64,000 nucleotides of DNA, from contig JAUDYN010000011.1 of assembly GCA_030407005.1 (NCBI GenBank), positions 1,788,501 through 1,852,500 of the forward strand, read 5' to 3'. The notes beneath the pieces were generated by a model, which had not been told where the DNA came from, did no database searches, and saw nothing but the letters and a program-made list of their open reading frames with translations. The stretch comes from Desarmillaria ectypa. Its lineage: Eukaryota; Basidiomycota; Agaricomycetes; Agaricales; Physalacriaceae. This document shows, one piece after another, positions 1 through 9,795 of this stretch. The number at the start of each line of letters is the position of its first letter. Position 1 is the stretch's first letter. A program made the position numbers and the translations under genes.

Positions 1-1
1 G

Positions 2-193
2 AAGGACCTCGAGTTGGTTTGGGCAAAGGACAATATGATAGAGGAAGGGAAAGTGTTGGAAGCCATCAAAAGTCGCTACGGGAAGCTCCAATCTGTGATT
101 GTGGGCCTGCGGGATGGTGAAGAGCTGGATAAGGAAACATTACAGAGGATCCAGGGCTTTAGGGAGCTCGGATTAAGTATACGCTTGTATTGA
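2..193 (+). CDS. F-box/LRR-like protein, C-terminal fragment (gene starts before window)
   Basis: The window opens inside a coding frame that reads KDLELVWAKDN and ends GFRELGLSIRLY followed by a stop. This is the usual last leucine-rich segment of agaricomycete F-box proteins (pattern LExLELVWAENN...ELD...LQRIQ...GLxI). The DNA is strikingly close to the reverse strand of 36216-36450, the tail of a broken F-box gene, so the two are recent inverted paralogues. No F-box domain is visible because the 5' part lies outside. Such proteins are thought to be SCF ubiquitin-ligase substrate adaptors, but the target is unknown. Whether the complete gene is functional cannot be judged from this fragment. 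Confidence 0.65.
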   Translation, partial: KDLELVWAKDNMIEEGKVLEAIKSRYGKLQSVIVGLRDGEELDKETLQRIQGFRELGLSIRLY

Positions 194-478
194 TCTAGAC
201 GCTGTCGGGTTGAGGCGTATTACTCTCGTTTCAAAGAAGGATTTTGCTTATAATACGGACGTGGTATCTTTTAATATACAGGAAACCACTAGCTACTTCA
301 CCGCCACACGCACTTTGCTATTGGGTATGAATATTGAATTTTAGAGAGCCGTGTCGAAGCCGCAGAAAATGTTCGGGCCGAAGAGCCGATCGACTTTTCT
401 CCCACCGCCGCATCAAGAACTGTACGTTTCTTTTCCTCCTCTACTCTTAGTCTACAAGTATCTAACAGTTCTATAGGT

Positions 479-2101
479 ATGCCCAATCTCTGTTTATATT
501 GCGGGCTACCCGCAGCTCCATCACATTCACTGCATAGTGGCAACAAATATCGACATTTTGACAACGAGATAATGCCTATGCTTCATGGAAGCCGCATCGA
601 TGCTTTTCTTGTTAAATCGGCTATTCTCGCCATGGAAGGAGACATCCAGTCCATTGACGACCAGATGCATCATCTAGAGGCGCTCAGAGCCCGTCTTTTC
701 GCAGAGCGAAGCCAAGCAGTAGCTGAGCTGGCGAAATACCGTTCCTTCATTGCTCCAGTTCGACGGTTACCGAACGAGATTCTCTCGGAAATCTTCTCAT
801 TTGCGTGCACGGTTATGTCAGATAGTGTCGACATCGTCAATGGCGTGCCCTGGGTCCTAAGCCGTGTGTGCAGCTTGTGGAGATCAATTTGCCTTTCCTC
901 CCCCCATCTCTGGTCCACGATTACCATTGCGTCAACGAGTTCCTCACGGCATCACGTCGCTGGTATCCTAGGGAACTATCTCGACCGTTCCCGTGAACTG
1001 TTACTCAACCTGTATCTCGATGGTAGTGCATGTACCACTCCAGTTGATATCAACTTTAATGGCCGCGGTACAAACTTACTACGCGTCCTTCGCCCCCACA
1101 GATCCCGCTGGCGCAAGCTCATCCTATCCTGTGATCGCAGTCCTGTAATTCTGGACATCATCAGCGCATGGGAACACTCAGCACCCGGTTTTACACATCT
1201 GAAAAGGATAGATATTCGCACTCCTGAGGCGGGCGATGGTCCTATATACCACACCACAGCGTTTTCCAGAGCTATCAACCTCGAGAGCATCCATCTCGGG
1301 AGCGGCGTCTTTCTACAAGATTCGTCATTTCCACATCTGACAAGCTTCCACGGGACGTTCTCATCCATACTCCAATTCCACAATCTCCTCGAGTCAGCGC
1401 CGTCTCTCCAGGATATTTCCATTTCGTATCAACCACCGACTGGTACACCAGACATTTTTCCGCCCACGCATCTCACTCACACAGACATCCGCAAGGTGAC
1501 GGTGCGTGCATCGACAGCATGCTTTTCCGAGGTCATTTTACCTTTACTGGAGGAACTCGTCATCGATGCAGGAGTGTACGAGTCGAACTTTGACCTACAA
1601 CATGTCACTTATCTAACCTCTCTCATGGGTAACTCACACCGCCCTCGACGTTCGCTAAGCATGACGGTCCTATCAGAGTCCCGTCTCACACCTTTTCTCA
1701 ACCCAAGTCTGACATCTCTTACCCTCGAAATTCCAACGGACATATCAAGGGAGATATACCGCCTTCTCATGTACAAACCAGACAGCAGCTACCCCGTGAC
1801 ACCCAATCTAACGCACCTGTCCATCAAAGAGATGGCTCTAGTCTCCGATCCAAACCTTCTTACCGACGATGAATGCCTAAAGATGGTCCGCTCCCGAGCT
1901 AGGACACTCCAATCCATTGTCCTTCAAATCGTCCTTGTTTTCCACTACAGTCAGGCGGTATCTCAGCTGGGAGCGCGTCCTCGTCCTTTATTGAATGATT
2001 TCAAATCTATCAGGTCCCAGGGACTGGACGTGCGCATTCGATGGACGGAGAGGACAGCAGGCATTGGCGCCGAACATGACAAGGACCTTGTCTTGATCTA
2101 A
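479..2101 (+). CDS. F-box domain protein (540 aa, single exon)
   Basis: An uninterrupted 540-residue frame. An N-terminal helical segment (about residues 50-88) leads into the typical agaricomycete F-box core IAPVRRLPNEILSEIFSFAC (about 90-110), then VCSLWRSICLSSPHLWS, the second half of the F-box. The remaining ~400 residues are leucine-rich and irregular, as expected for a substrate-recognition region. By family it should act as an adaptor between Skp1 and a target protein in an SCF ubiquitin ligase; the target is unknown. The start at 479 is uncertain: it follows a possible intron end (ttctatag) and gives a C-x2-C leader like related copies near 40.1 kb, but ATGs at 572 and 632 also precede the F-box. 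It is the only F-box gene in the window without visible disruption. Confidence 0.85.
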   Translation: MPNLCLYCGLPAAPSHSLHSGNKYRHFDNEIMPMLHGSRIDAFLVKSAILAMEGDIQSIDDQMHHLEALRARLFAERSQAVAELAKYRSFIAPVRRLPNEILSEIFSFACTVMSDSVDIVNGVPWVLSRVCSLWRSICLSSPHLWSTITIASTSSSRHHVAGILGNYLDRSRELLLNLYLDGSACTTPVDINFNGRGTNLLRVLRPHRSRWRKLILSCDRSPVILDIISAWEHSAPGFTHLKRIDIRTPEAGDGPIYHTTAFSRAINLESIHLGSGVFLQDSSFPHLTSFHGTFSSILQFHNLLESAPSLQDISISYQPPTGTPDIFPPTHLTHTDIRKVTVRASTACFSEVILPLLEELVIDAGVYESNFDLQHVTYLTSLMGNSHRPRRSLSMTVLSESRLTPFLNPSLTSLTLEIPTDISREIYRLLMYKPDSSYPVTPNLTHLSIKEMALVSDPNLLTDDECLKMVRSRARTLQSIVLQIVLVFHYSQAVSQLGARPRPLLNDFKSIRSQGLDVRIRWTERTAGIGAEHDKDLVLI

Positions 2102-2539
2102 GACTGGCGATGAGAATGCTTACACTCTACAAAGTGGCCTTGGATTTAAATACCAGCCAAATTTCTCTTTTTTTACACTCACAGCTTTACCACTCCCGCT
2201 ACCTTGCAATGTATATTCCTTCTTGTCGAAACCATCCTTTGCCAAATAACTTGCACGTCCAAGAATATAACCTGTCAAGCGAATGCTTTCCGTACCACAG
2301 TCAAACTTATTCAAATTCTACCATGCTAGTAGACTTCGACCTGGAGTCTTGCTCACCCCGATTACCTCTCGCCTTTATGAGATCTTCTTCAACAGGTGTA
2401 TCTCCCGCATGTATTTGAATGATTGTTTCGTAGCTCCATGTCTCTGATACCCCTCCCCGCGTAGCAGCGGTTTGTGTTTACTGACGTAATGTCCCCGGTT
2501 TTGGCCAATAACGCCCATCCTTCGTTGCCTGACTAGAGT

Positions 2540-3250
2540 TTGGCGGTTCCCTATCATCAGAGATCCGCTTCCCAACTGTTTCTTAGCGGGTTCCCCTATG
2601 AAATACCAAAAGATGCGCGGCGACATCCCCCTTCCGTGCATGTCGCTGGAGACGCTTTTCAATTACTCCGATATGCTCGACTTCAGCAAGTGCTGTACAT
2701 TGGCGCTCGACATGGGCCTAGCGAGAGTATCGGATCTTGTTATCCCCTCATCACAATTCGCCTCACTGAAATGTCTTTATCCGAAGAGGCGGACATTGAT
2801 GAGGAGTACAGCTTTCTTCCTGTACCAAGTTAACTTACCAAGGCCCGTCTCTTCGACACCTGGTATGCCGCAGTTTGGATTCCCTTGGGCACGCTCGGGC
2901 TCCAATGCTATGATAGCCTAAGAGGCACCTCCGGAGGAATCATGTGTTATTGATCACTCTCCCGGTTCAGATACGATGGTGTTGTATGATATGTTTACCA
3001 GACTAAGAGGAGGGAGGACATCTGAACGCTACACATCATGATCTGGTCTTTCGAAGTCACAGCAGTCTTTCACATTATGACGCTCCCCAATTTATGTCGT
3101 CTTAATATCATGGACAACGGAACAGGGAGTAACGAGAGAAATTATACGAGTCATCGATACCATTCATTTTCTCGCCAGTTCACCGACTGAGTTGCGCTTT
3201 GAGAACGTAGTCATGTCCCCCTGGACCCCGTACACATCCTTGAGAACAAA
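2540..3250 (+). pseudogene. Eroded F-box/LRR gene remnant
   Basis: A frame starting at 2598 contains CMSLETLF, then LALDMGLARVSDLVIPSS and FASLKCLY. These match in order the middle of the F-box copies at 36.2-40.1 kb (MPYTSLKTVF, LIFDMGLARQSDLDLPSPHF, ASLERLYLEG). Further downstream VFHIMTLPNLCRLNIMDNGTG resembles their LPDLRRLELLDDKLG repeat, in another frame. No F-box core is left and stops and frame changes break it up, so this is a relic. It sits directly before an oxidoreductase relic, repeating the gene order at 34.5-40.1 kb. Confidence 0.7.
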
Positions 3251-3274
3251 CGCATCGGGACGGCGTATGGCACG

Positions 3275-3510
3275 TATGCCGTGAAAGGAGAGGATCGGTG
3301 GTAGATATATCAGCACTGGCCTAGGCGCTTGTGGATCGGATGAAGGGCTGGTCTTCCATGGGTGCGATTGCGAATATGGAGCAGATTGCGAAGATTTATG
3401 AGAGGGTCAGTGCTCATTTTTACTTTAGTATGTTCAACGCTGAAGTGCTGACGGGCCGTTGAAAGTCAGGGCTGGGTACTCGTCCCTGGTCAGACTATAT
3501 TGCCCCTTAG
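3275..3510 (+). pseudogene. Gfo/Idh/MocA oxidoreductase 3'-end remnant
   Basis: The stretch reads VKGEDRW, then VDRMKGWSSM, then GAIANMEQIAKIYERVSAHF. It matches the C-terminal part of the intact oxidoreductase at 34470-35842 (TKGEDWWLTY, VDQLKGRTPQTW, DAIGNMEWIEKIYEKVGAHF). The match continues through the last intron into a final exon reading SGLGTRPWSDYIAP and a stop, compared with SGLGARPKSAYVAP in the intact gene. In-frame stops (for example after GEDRW) and the absence of the NAD-binding half show it is a fragment. Only the 3' end of the parent gene was kept here. Confidence 0.75.
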
Positions 3511-3786
3511 CGCTGAACGCTGAGTCCTCGAGCGTGTATCATTATCGTATTGGATGCTCCAACTATCATCATGTGTATACATGCCTGTCAGAGGTTCTGC
3601 TATGCAGATCGTCAGAGCCAGAGCGGTCATTTCGCCTTATACCTCTTGTAGCACAATAAGGTAGGGTATGGTGTATCGTCCTAGTCCATACAATAGATCA
3701 TAAAAGTAGCTAGCAATGAGAAATAAAGAACCACATCAATGACACAGATAAAAGAATAGCACATAAATAAAGAGTGTCCATAAACG
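3511..3786. other. Short intergenic stretch
   Basis: It lies between the oxidoreductase relic and the stop codon of the kinase gene on the other strand. I recognise no coding or structural signal. It probably holds the 3' untranslated region of the kinase transcript. Confidence 0.4.
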
Positions 3787-5631
3787 TCATCCACCCAACC
3801 GCAACTTCCTGACAAACTCGCCCCAACTTTGGTGGTGATTGTGGCGATGGGAGGAACTGTCAGAGAAGTCAAACGATCCTGGCATCCGCAAGGCATTCAC
3901 CTCATCTTGGTCTGCCTTGCTTGATTCCTGCTCCTGCTTAACCGCTGGCGCGGGTGATGCAAGGGGCGGTGTAGGTTCATCAACAACTTGTGGGGGCGAT
4001 ACAGGGGGGGGAGGCACAGGTTCATCTACCTCCTGCAGAGGCGGTTCTTGAAGACCAAGGCAATCACTTTCGTCGGGCCCAGTCACCTGAACATACTCGT
4101 TATGACCCGGATGTTCTGTCTGCTTCAATTTTAAATCATCCTCAGCTTCCCGGTCATCATCACCCCAGCCGCCGCTACTATTTGTCGTAGTCGAAGATAT
4201 CGTGCGTGAACTGAGGCTGCTACCGAGACGGTGTATGGCCCGTGCAGATGCGATAGCTGAGCGCCACCGCGCTCGAGGATCAAAGTGTTCACGCAGGCCG
4301 ACTCCGAGATCGTGCTCAGTGTTGGCAGGGTGTGTCGTCAGCCACTATACATACTGTGTCAACTTTTGATTCAACGCATGGCATTGTCACGTACAGGATC
4401 GTTGAATGCCTCCGCGGCCGACGGTCGTTTCATAGGATCAGGGTTGAGCAGTGATTTTATGAAATATTTAGCTGAAAATCTGTCAGTTGTTGTAACTGTG
4501 CTGGTCCTGAAACACTAACCCTGGACAGAGACATTTTTCCAGTATCGATCATGGAACTCTATTTTCGCCTCTGTCGTCTCTCGGATGAGCATCTTGACAT
4601 CCTCGGATCGAAAAGGAGAGTAGCCACAGAGCAGCACGTAGGTGATGATCCCAGTTGACCATATATCCACTGCTTTTCCATGACCTTCATTGTTCAATAC
4701 TTCTGGGGCGACATATCCAAAACTGCCAGCCAGGGAATGGAGCTGTTCTTCAGGAGAGTGCAGGTGTTTGGCTCTACAAAATTTCTTCAGACTCAATGCT
4801 ACATGAAATACACCAGCGATACGCACATGCCAAAATCAGCAATGACAATGTCGCTTTCCGCGTCCTCGGTTCGGTAGAGGATATTCTCGGGCCTTGAGTT
4901 CAATTAGGCACCATTTAAATAGGAGACAGTAGCGGACGCATACTTTAGATCACGGTGCACGATGTCATGATCATGGAGGTAGCGTACACCAGCGAGGATG
5001 GACCTTTGCACCGTCGTCAGCACGGCGGCGACACGAAGAACATCGTCACGTACCGTACAACGCTCACTGCATCCTCTTCAGTGAATTTTCCCTTCTTCAG
5101 GATTCTTTCGAACAGTTCTCCACCAACAGCCAACTCGAAGGAGAGGTAGTACTTGGAGCGCGACTCGAACCATTCGTAGAACTTTACCTGTTATCATGGT
5201 GAATAGCAGCAAAGGCGAGAATACAAGTCACAGGTACAATGTTGGGGTGGTCCAAGCCCTTGAGAACCTCCATTTCTCCCCACACGCTGGCTTCGTTGCC
5301 CTTGACCTTCTTCTTAGGTATCATCTTCAGTGCGACCTCCTTTTGAACGATAGCTGAAGACGACGACGCAGACAATTGCTGCCCAGGCGTGACACCCGCG
5401 ACTGCACCGCGCTCGGAAACTGCTACCTGTTCCGGAGGCACATTCCATGTTGCGTGCTACGCGATAGCAATAAGATTAGTAGAAAACGAAGCGCCGTTAC
5501 TGCTGCTGAAGACGCACCACGACCTTCCCAAACGTTCCAGTGCCTAGCACCTGGTGGACCTCGTAGTTCTTCTTCTTCCCGAAGCTAGGCGGTTGCGGTA
5601 ACAGTGCGTCCTTGATTGACAGGCCCTTCAT
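3787..5631 (-). CDS. Calcium/calmodulin-dependent protein kinase (CaMK1-like)
   Basis: A serine/threonine kinase spliced from about nine exons. The protein starts [20 protein letters not shown], followed by a glycine loop GTGTFGKVV, the ATP lysine in [11 protein letters not shown], the catalytic loop HRDLKPEN, the magnesium motif DFGIA and the APE motif [31 protein letters not shown] is typical of the CaMK group. After the kinase core, [20 protein letters not shown] resembles the autoinhibitory/calmodulin-binding helix of fungal CMK proteins. A long acidic, proline-rich tail ends [14 protein letters not shown] and PEN are separated by an intron, as are DFG and the activation segment. By family it couples calcium signals to phosphorylation in the cytoplasm or nucleus. 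All key residues are present, so it is probably active. The start is the first ATG in frame with the glycine loop. Confidence 0.9.
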
Positions 5632-6084
5632 CGTTGAAAATCCCAAAAAAACTTAAATTCCGCTGTGCTTGAGTCGCGAGGTAGTCCAAGTCGACTTCGT
5701 GGTAGTGTGAGGAAGAAATAGATAAAGAAAAGCTTTCTTTATCCCATTTAGAGTGCCAGCAAACGATTTTTACAGGTGACGACGACGGCGACAGTGAAAG
5801 CTACGACGAGCTCGGTTTGTCGGTTTCTTGACCGTATATGGAAGTCCGTGATGTAATTTGCACCCAAATTAAGAAATAATCTAAATTTAGACCTGATATG
5901 CCTCGCCAACTGAAACTCCTTGGCGAAACTTGGCGTCAGTTTCCGCTCAATTCTTCTTCATCAATGATACAGATCAGTACCTTATTTCTAGGACAGGCTT
6001 TCAGCTAGTGAATCAATTATTTCATTATATAGTACCATGCCAATATCTATTTTACTGTCCATGCATGTCAGTTATTCTAAGTAT
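5632..6084. other. Kinase promoter region / intergenic
   Basis: About 450 bases between the kinase start and the stop codon of the MFS gene, both on the minus strand. It should contain the kinase promoter and 5' leader plus the MFS 3' end. No distinctive motif was recognised. Confidence 0.4.
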
Positions 6085-8244
6085 CTATACGGCCTTACCA
6101 TTTCGTGCAGGCTTCTCTAAATCATCGTCTAAATTCTTCGCAGGCGGACCGGACATCTTCACAGACTGTGTAGCCTTCTTCGATCTCTGCCTGATTTTCT
6201 CGCCATAAACATAAAACACGAAAGGAATCGGCGCTATCGCAACCGACACCAGGGCCAGCAATAGCCCCGCATACTGGAAACCCATATTATGGAACATCTG
6301 CGTCGAATACAGCGGTACCGCCGCACCGATCTCCGAACGCAAGAATGTCTTCGCAGCTATAGCCGAGGCCGCGAACGAACTATAGCTGTCTACGATGTAG
6401 GAGTTGGCGGAGATGTAGATGATAATCAATGCGAATCCAAAAATGCCCCCTGATATACAAGGGCCCATCCAGTGTACCCAAGAATACCCGCCGGTGAAGG
6501 CGAAGATGAAGAGCCCGATAGGTAGTATGCTGTATGACTAGGTGAGCTACGAGAAAATAAAGGGGTAAAAGGAGACTCACATGGCCCCCGCCATCATAGG
6601 AAAAAGTCTGGCTTCAGGATATGTACCGTAGACCGTGGCTTTGCGATAAATCTTCTCTTGGTAGGGTACAAGCATCATAGCGAGCCCAATACCAATCTGT
6701 TTATGGCAAGAAGTCAATAACGGCACAGGACGCATATCGTGCGCTCATACCATAATGCTAACGAATGTAACTCCCGTCATCCCCATACCGAAACCTCGTA
6801 CCTCCTCAAAGGCAATGGGGAACGCAAAGAAAAATAGGTCTGTAGGAAGAAAATTTAGACACTTGGTGCATATAAACGGCATAAACGTACATAAGAGACT
6901 GTAAATGAATGAAAGGTCTATCGTGATGACTACATGAGTATATATCACAAAATAGTCTCAAAGAGACCCACAGAGAGAAAACAAGGCCACGATAGGTTCG
7001 GCTACCAGCATCACGATTGGCCTAAGCAAGGAGATCTTCAAGGTTTCGAAAAATGGGACGCGTTCAAGCTCCTCGAGTGTACGGTAACTCTCGTCTCCTG
7101 TAGACTTCCGTAGCTTCGCAGCTTTACGACGTAGAAGGAGAGATGCCAATGTTTCGGGAATGAACAACGTGAAAATGAAACATACGCCAGTGAAGATGAA
7201 AAGGACCCAATCTACAAACAAACGTGAGTATCGAGATCGAATAACGACAAGAATCTCCGTACACATCCATCTCCAGCCAGCTTTCTCGGCAATCCACCCT
7301 CCGAAGAGCGGTCCAAGGCAGGGTCCCATACTATGAACACGGATGAGGATCAGAATTGATCACAGCTGATTATGACTCACAATAGAGTGAAGGAGAACAC
7401 CGCCATAGGGATTCCCCGCTCCTCGACGGCCCAAATATCGGCGACACTGTAAATATGGATGGTTAGTAAACGTAAAGGACATCAGAAGGCTGGCTGATCA
7501 CTGACGTTCCGCCCACATTACATATTGGCGCAGAAGCCGCCAATCCCGCAATCTGGCGGGCAACAACTAACGTGGCCACATTTTTCGAGAGAGCGCTAGG
7601 TAACGTGAAAATGAAGAAGAAGAGCATACTGACTTGGTACATCAGTGTTCTGCCAACGACTTCTGATAGTGGGGCAAAGAACAGTGGTCTATTAATCACG
7701 TCAGGGACGAGGGACGAGCATGAAGCGGCCAGATAACCTACCCAATACCAAAGCCAATGACGAAACATGCTACGGTGAGGTTGACAATCTCTTGTGTGGT
7801 GCCGAACTCATCTACGGGACCCTTCATACTGCGAAGATGTCAGGACACAGCCTTTACAGGTGAACAGACACTTACTCTCCAGTAATAATGGAGCTACCGA
7901 TGGCAACCGACAAGCACAGAAATGAAACTGCAAGCGTTATATACCTGAGCAGGCAAAACAGATAAGCCTATGAAAACAACCAGGCAGAAAACATACCATT
8001 TCATCGCTCGTCCAAACTCTCGTGGATCTTCTCCCTTTCCCTTATCGAATACCACAACGTGGATACCATTGCGAGTGAACCCTCTTTCTAACTCGGTGAG
8101 GTCTGGGGCGGGTCCACTAACAGCTGTCGCCGTCCTGGTAAGAGAGATAGGTCCCTCTAGATCCAGTTGACGAAACTCTTCCTCCTGAGCCTGGGTGAGC
8201 GCAGGCGGTGAAATGAATTCCGCCTCTACTGGTTCTGAAGGCAT
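6085..8244 (-). CDS. MFS transporter, DHA1-type drug/polyamine exporter family
   Basis: A multi-exon membrane transporter. The hydrophilic N-terminus (MPSEPVEAEF to about residue 80) leads to RAMKW-YITLAVSFLCLSVAIGSS, the first membrane helix after an intron. Family signatures follow: PLFFAPLSEVVGRTLMYQVS (the loop 2-3 GRR-like motif), ARQIAGLAASAPICNVGGT, and GPCLGPLFGGWIAEKAGWRW (the DHA1 antiporter motif). A cytoplasmic loop around LASLLLRRKAAKLRK separates the two six-helix halves. The end VSIAPIPFVFYVYGEKIRQR is characteristic of this fungal family. It should sit in the plasma membrane and export small molecules by proton antiport; the substrate cannot be told from sequence. At least seven short introns interrupt it and no break was noticed. 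Confidence 0.88.
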
Positions 8245-9762
8245 TACGGGTAAGGAAGAGAGCAGGGACTATTTAAAAAAATCGTGGAATTTATATAGCC
8301 CACACGGAGGGTCCGGCGGTACGAGACAAACGGACCGAAATCACGAATATGGCATACGTGAACATCAAAGATGGCCCAAAGATGTCCCGGAATATGCTGG
8401 GCGGGGGGCCTGTTAGTGCATGGAACATCGTAGACAACGAACCACGTAATAGACACACCTGGCCATTTTCTTGAGGATTCGAGATATTCATTAGAAGGGA
8501 CGTAACGGAAAAGAAAAGTTCCCACCTCTCGACTATCACGCTACAGTAGTTCTTTTCCAGGTAAAATCCCGCTTTCGCGTCGGTTATTCAACCAAGTAAT
8601 TTGAAATTCTTCCGGGACCTTGGCTTCCGCCTCGATAAGGTAAATCCGGCAACGGCCGCTTCGATGAAAAATTGCAGAAGTCAAGAGAAGGCTCTTCTTC
8701 CTCGTACCTGATTTTTTCATTGACTCCGACTGATGTTATCTGGTGGCTATCTATGCCATCAGATACATTAGGATTACCTTTGGTTTCTTCAATATCTTGC
8801 CTAACAGACACCTTCCATTTTGCACTGCTGTGTCGGCACATTTTTGAGCACAGGATTCATACAAGCTTACCCTACGTCTCACATGTCGGATTGATGTCGG
8901 GATTGCCTCACATATCCCGTTCATTACTCGCTTATGTATAAGGCACATACGCCACTTCGCCACAATATCTCTGGTGGCGCAGAGTTTGATCACATCATCA
9001 GTGCACGTATCAAGGTGAAGGAAAGGCAGAGGAGTACACATTAGAGCAGGAGAGAAGGAATGAAACGTGTAGATATGATGCACAGGATTATGTTCAACCC
9101 TTGTCCATGTTAGTCTGGTAACTTGAGTGTTTTCTTATCATATCTGCGCTGATCATAACTTATCAGTGAAATTCTTCTTGGCGCTGAGTAGTCAGCGAAG
9201 TTCCATCAGTGCGGCAATACCCGTGCTTGTTCCGATAACGAACAATTTGGTATTTCACATCTCGACTACCTTGATTTGAAAGTCTGCTCAGGGGAGACTA
9301 GCAATTTGGTGGCATCACTTAGACTCATGACTGTCTCTCTCGCGGTGGATTCATCTGCAACTACCACTAATGCCTCCTCATCTTCGATATTACTTCTTTC
9401 CACAGGACATTGTGTACCTGGTTGTCTATAGGAAAATGGTGCCATGAGAAGCGAAGTGGACTAGGCAGATCACCGCCATTGTCCCATTGAGAATTGATGG
9501 GATATTGGATCTTGCGCGTGGAAATACGGGATTCTGTAGCCAAAAAAGAAAATCCCATTATATGTATGTGTGCTTAAAAATAATGATGTTTTCGGAGGAT
9601 TTGCCATGATGAACTAATTGCAGCAAGAAAGCCTTCAATAAGGAGAACTGCCAGCAAGTCTGAAGTCCTCACGTGATATTTACGTGACCTTTTCACAGCC
9701 ACCCGCGCAACCTGCCAAATTGAAACTCGTCTGTATTTCAATTTCTCGCCTGCGACGTCCAG
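8245..9762. other. Intergenic region between divergent MFS and beta-lactamase-like genes
   Basis: About 1.5 kb separating two divergently transcribed genes, so it must hold both promoters. Small open frames on both strands (for example 8751-9083 minus and 8672-8941 plus) overlap each other, match no family I know and lack typical intron signals. I consider them chance frames. Confidence 0.45.
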
Positions 9763-9795
9763 TTGGGAGAGACGGTCACCAGTCTTGGTACCGCT

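Noticed and set aside
3459..3659. 66-codon plus-strand frame
   Set aside because: It covers the end of the oxidoreductase relic in a different frame and has no independent support.
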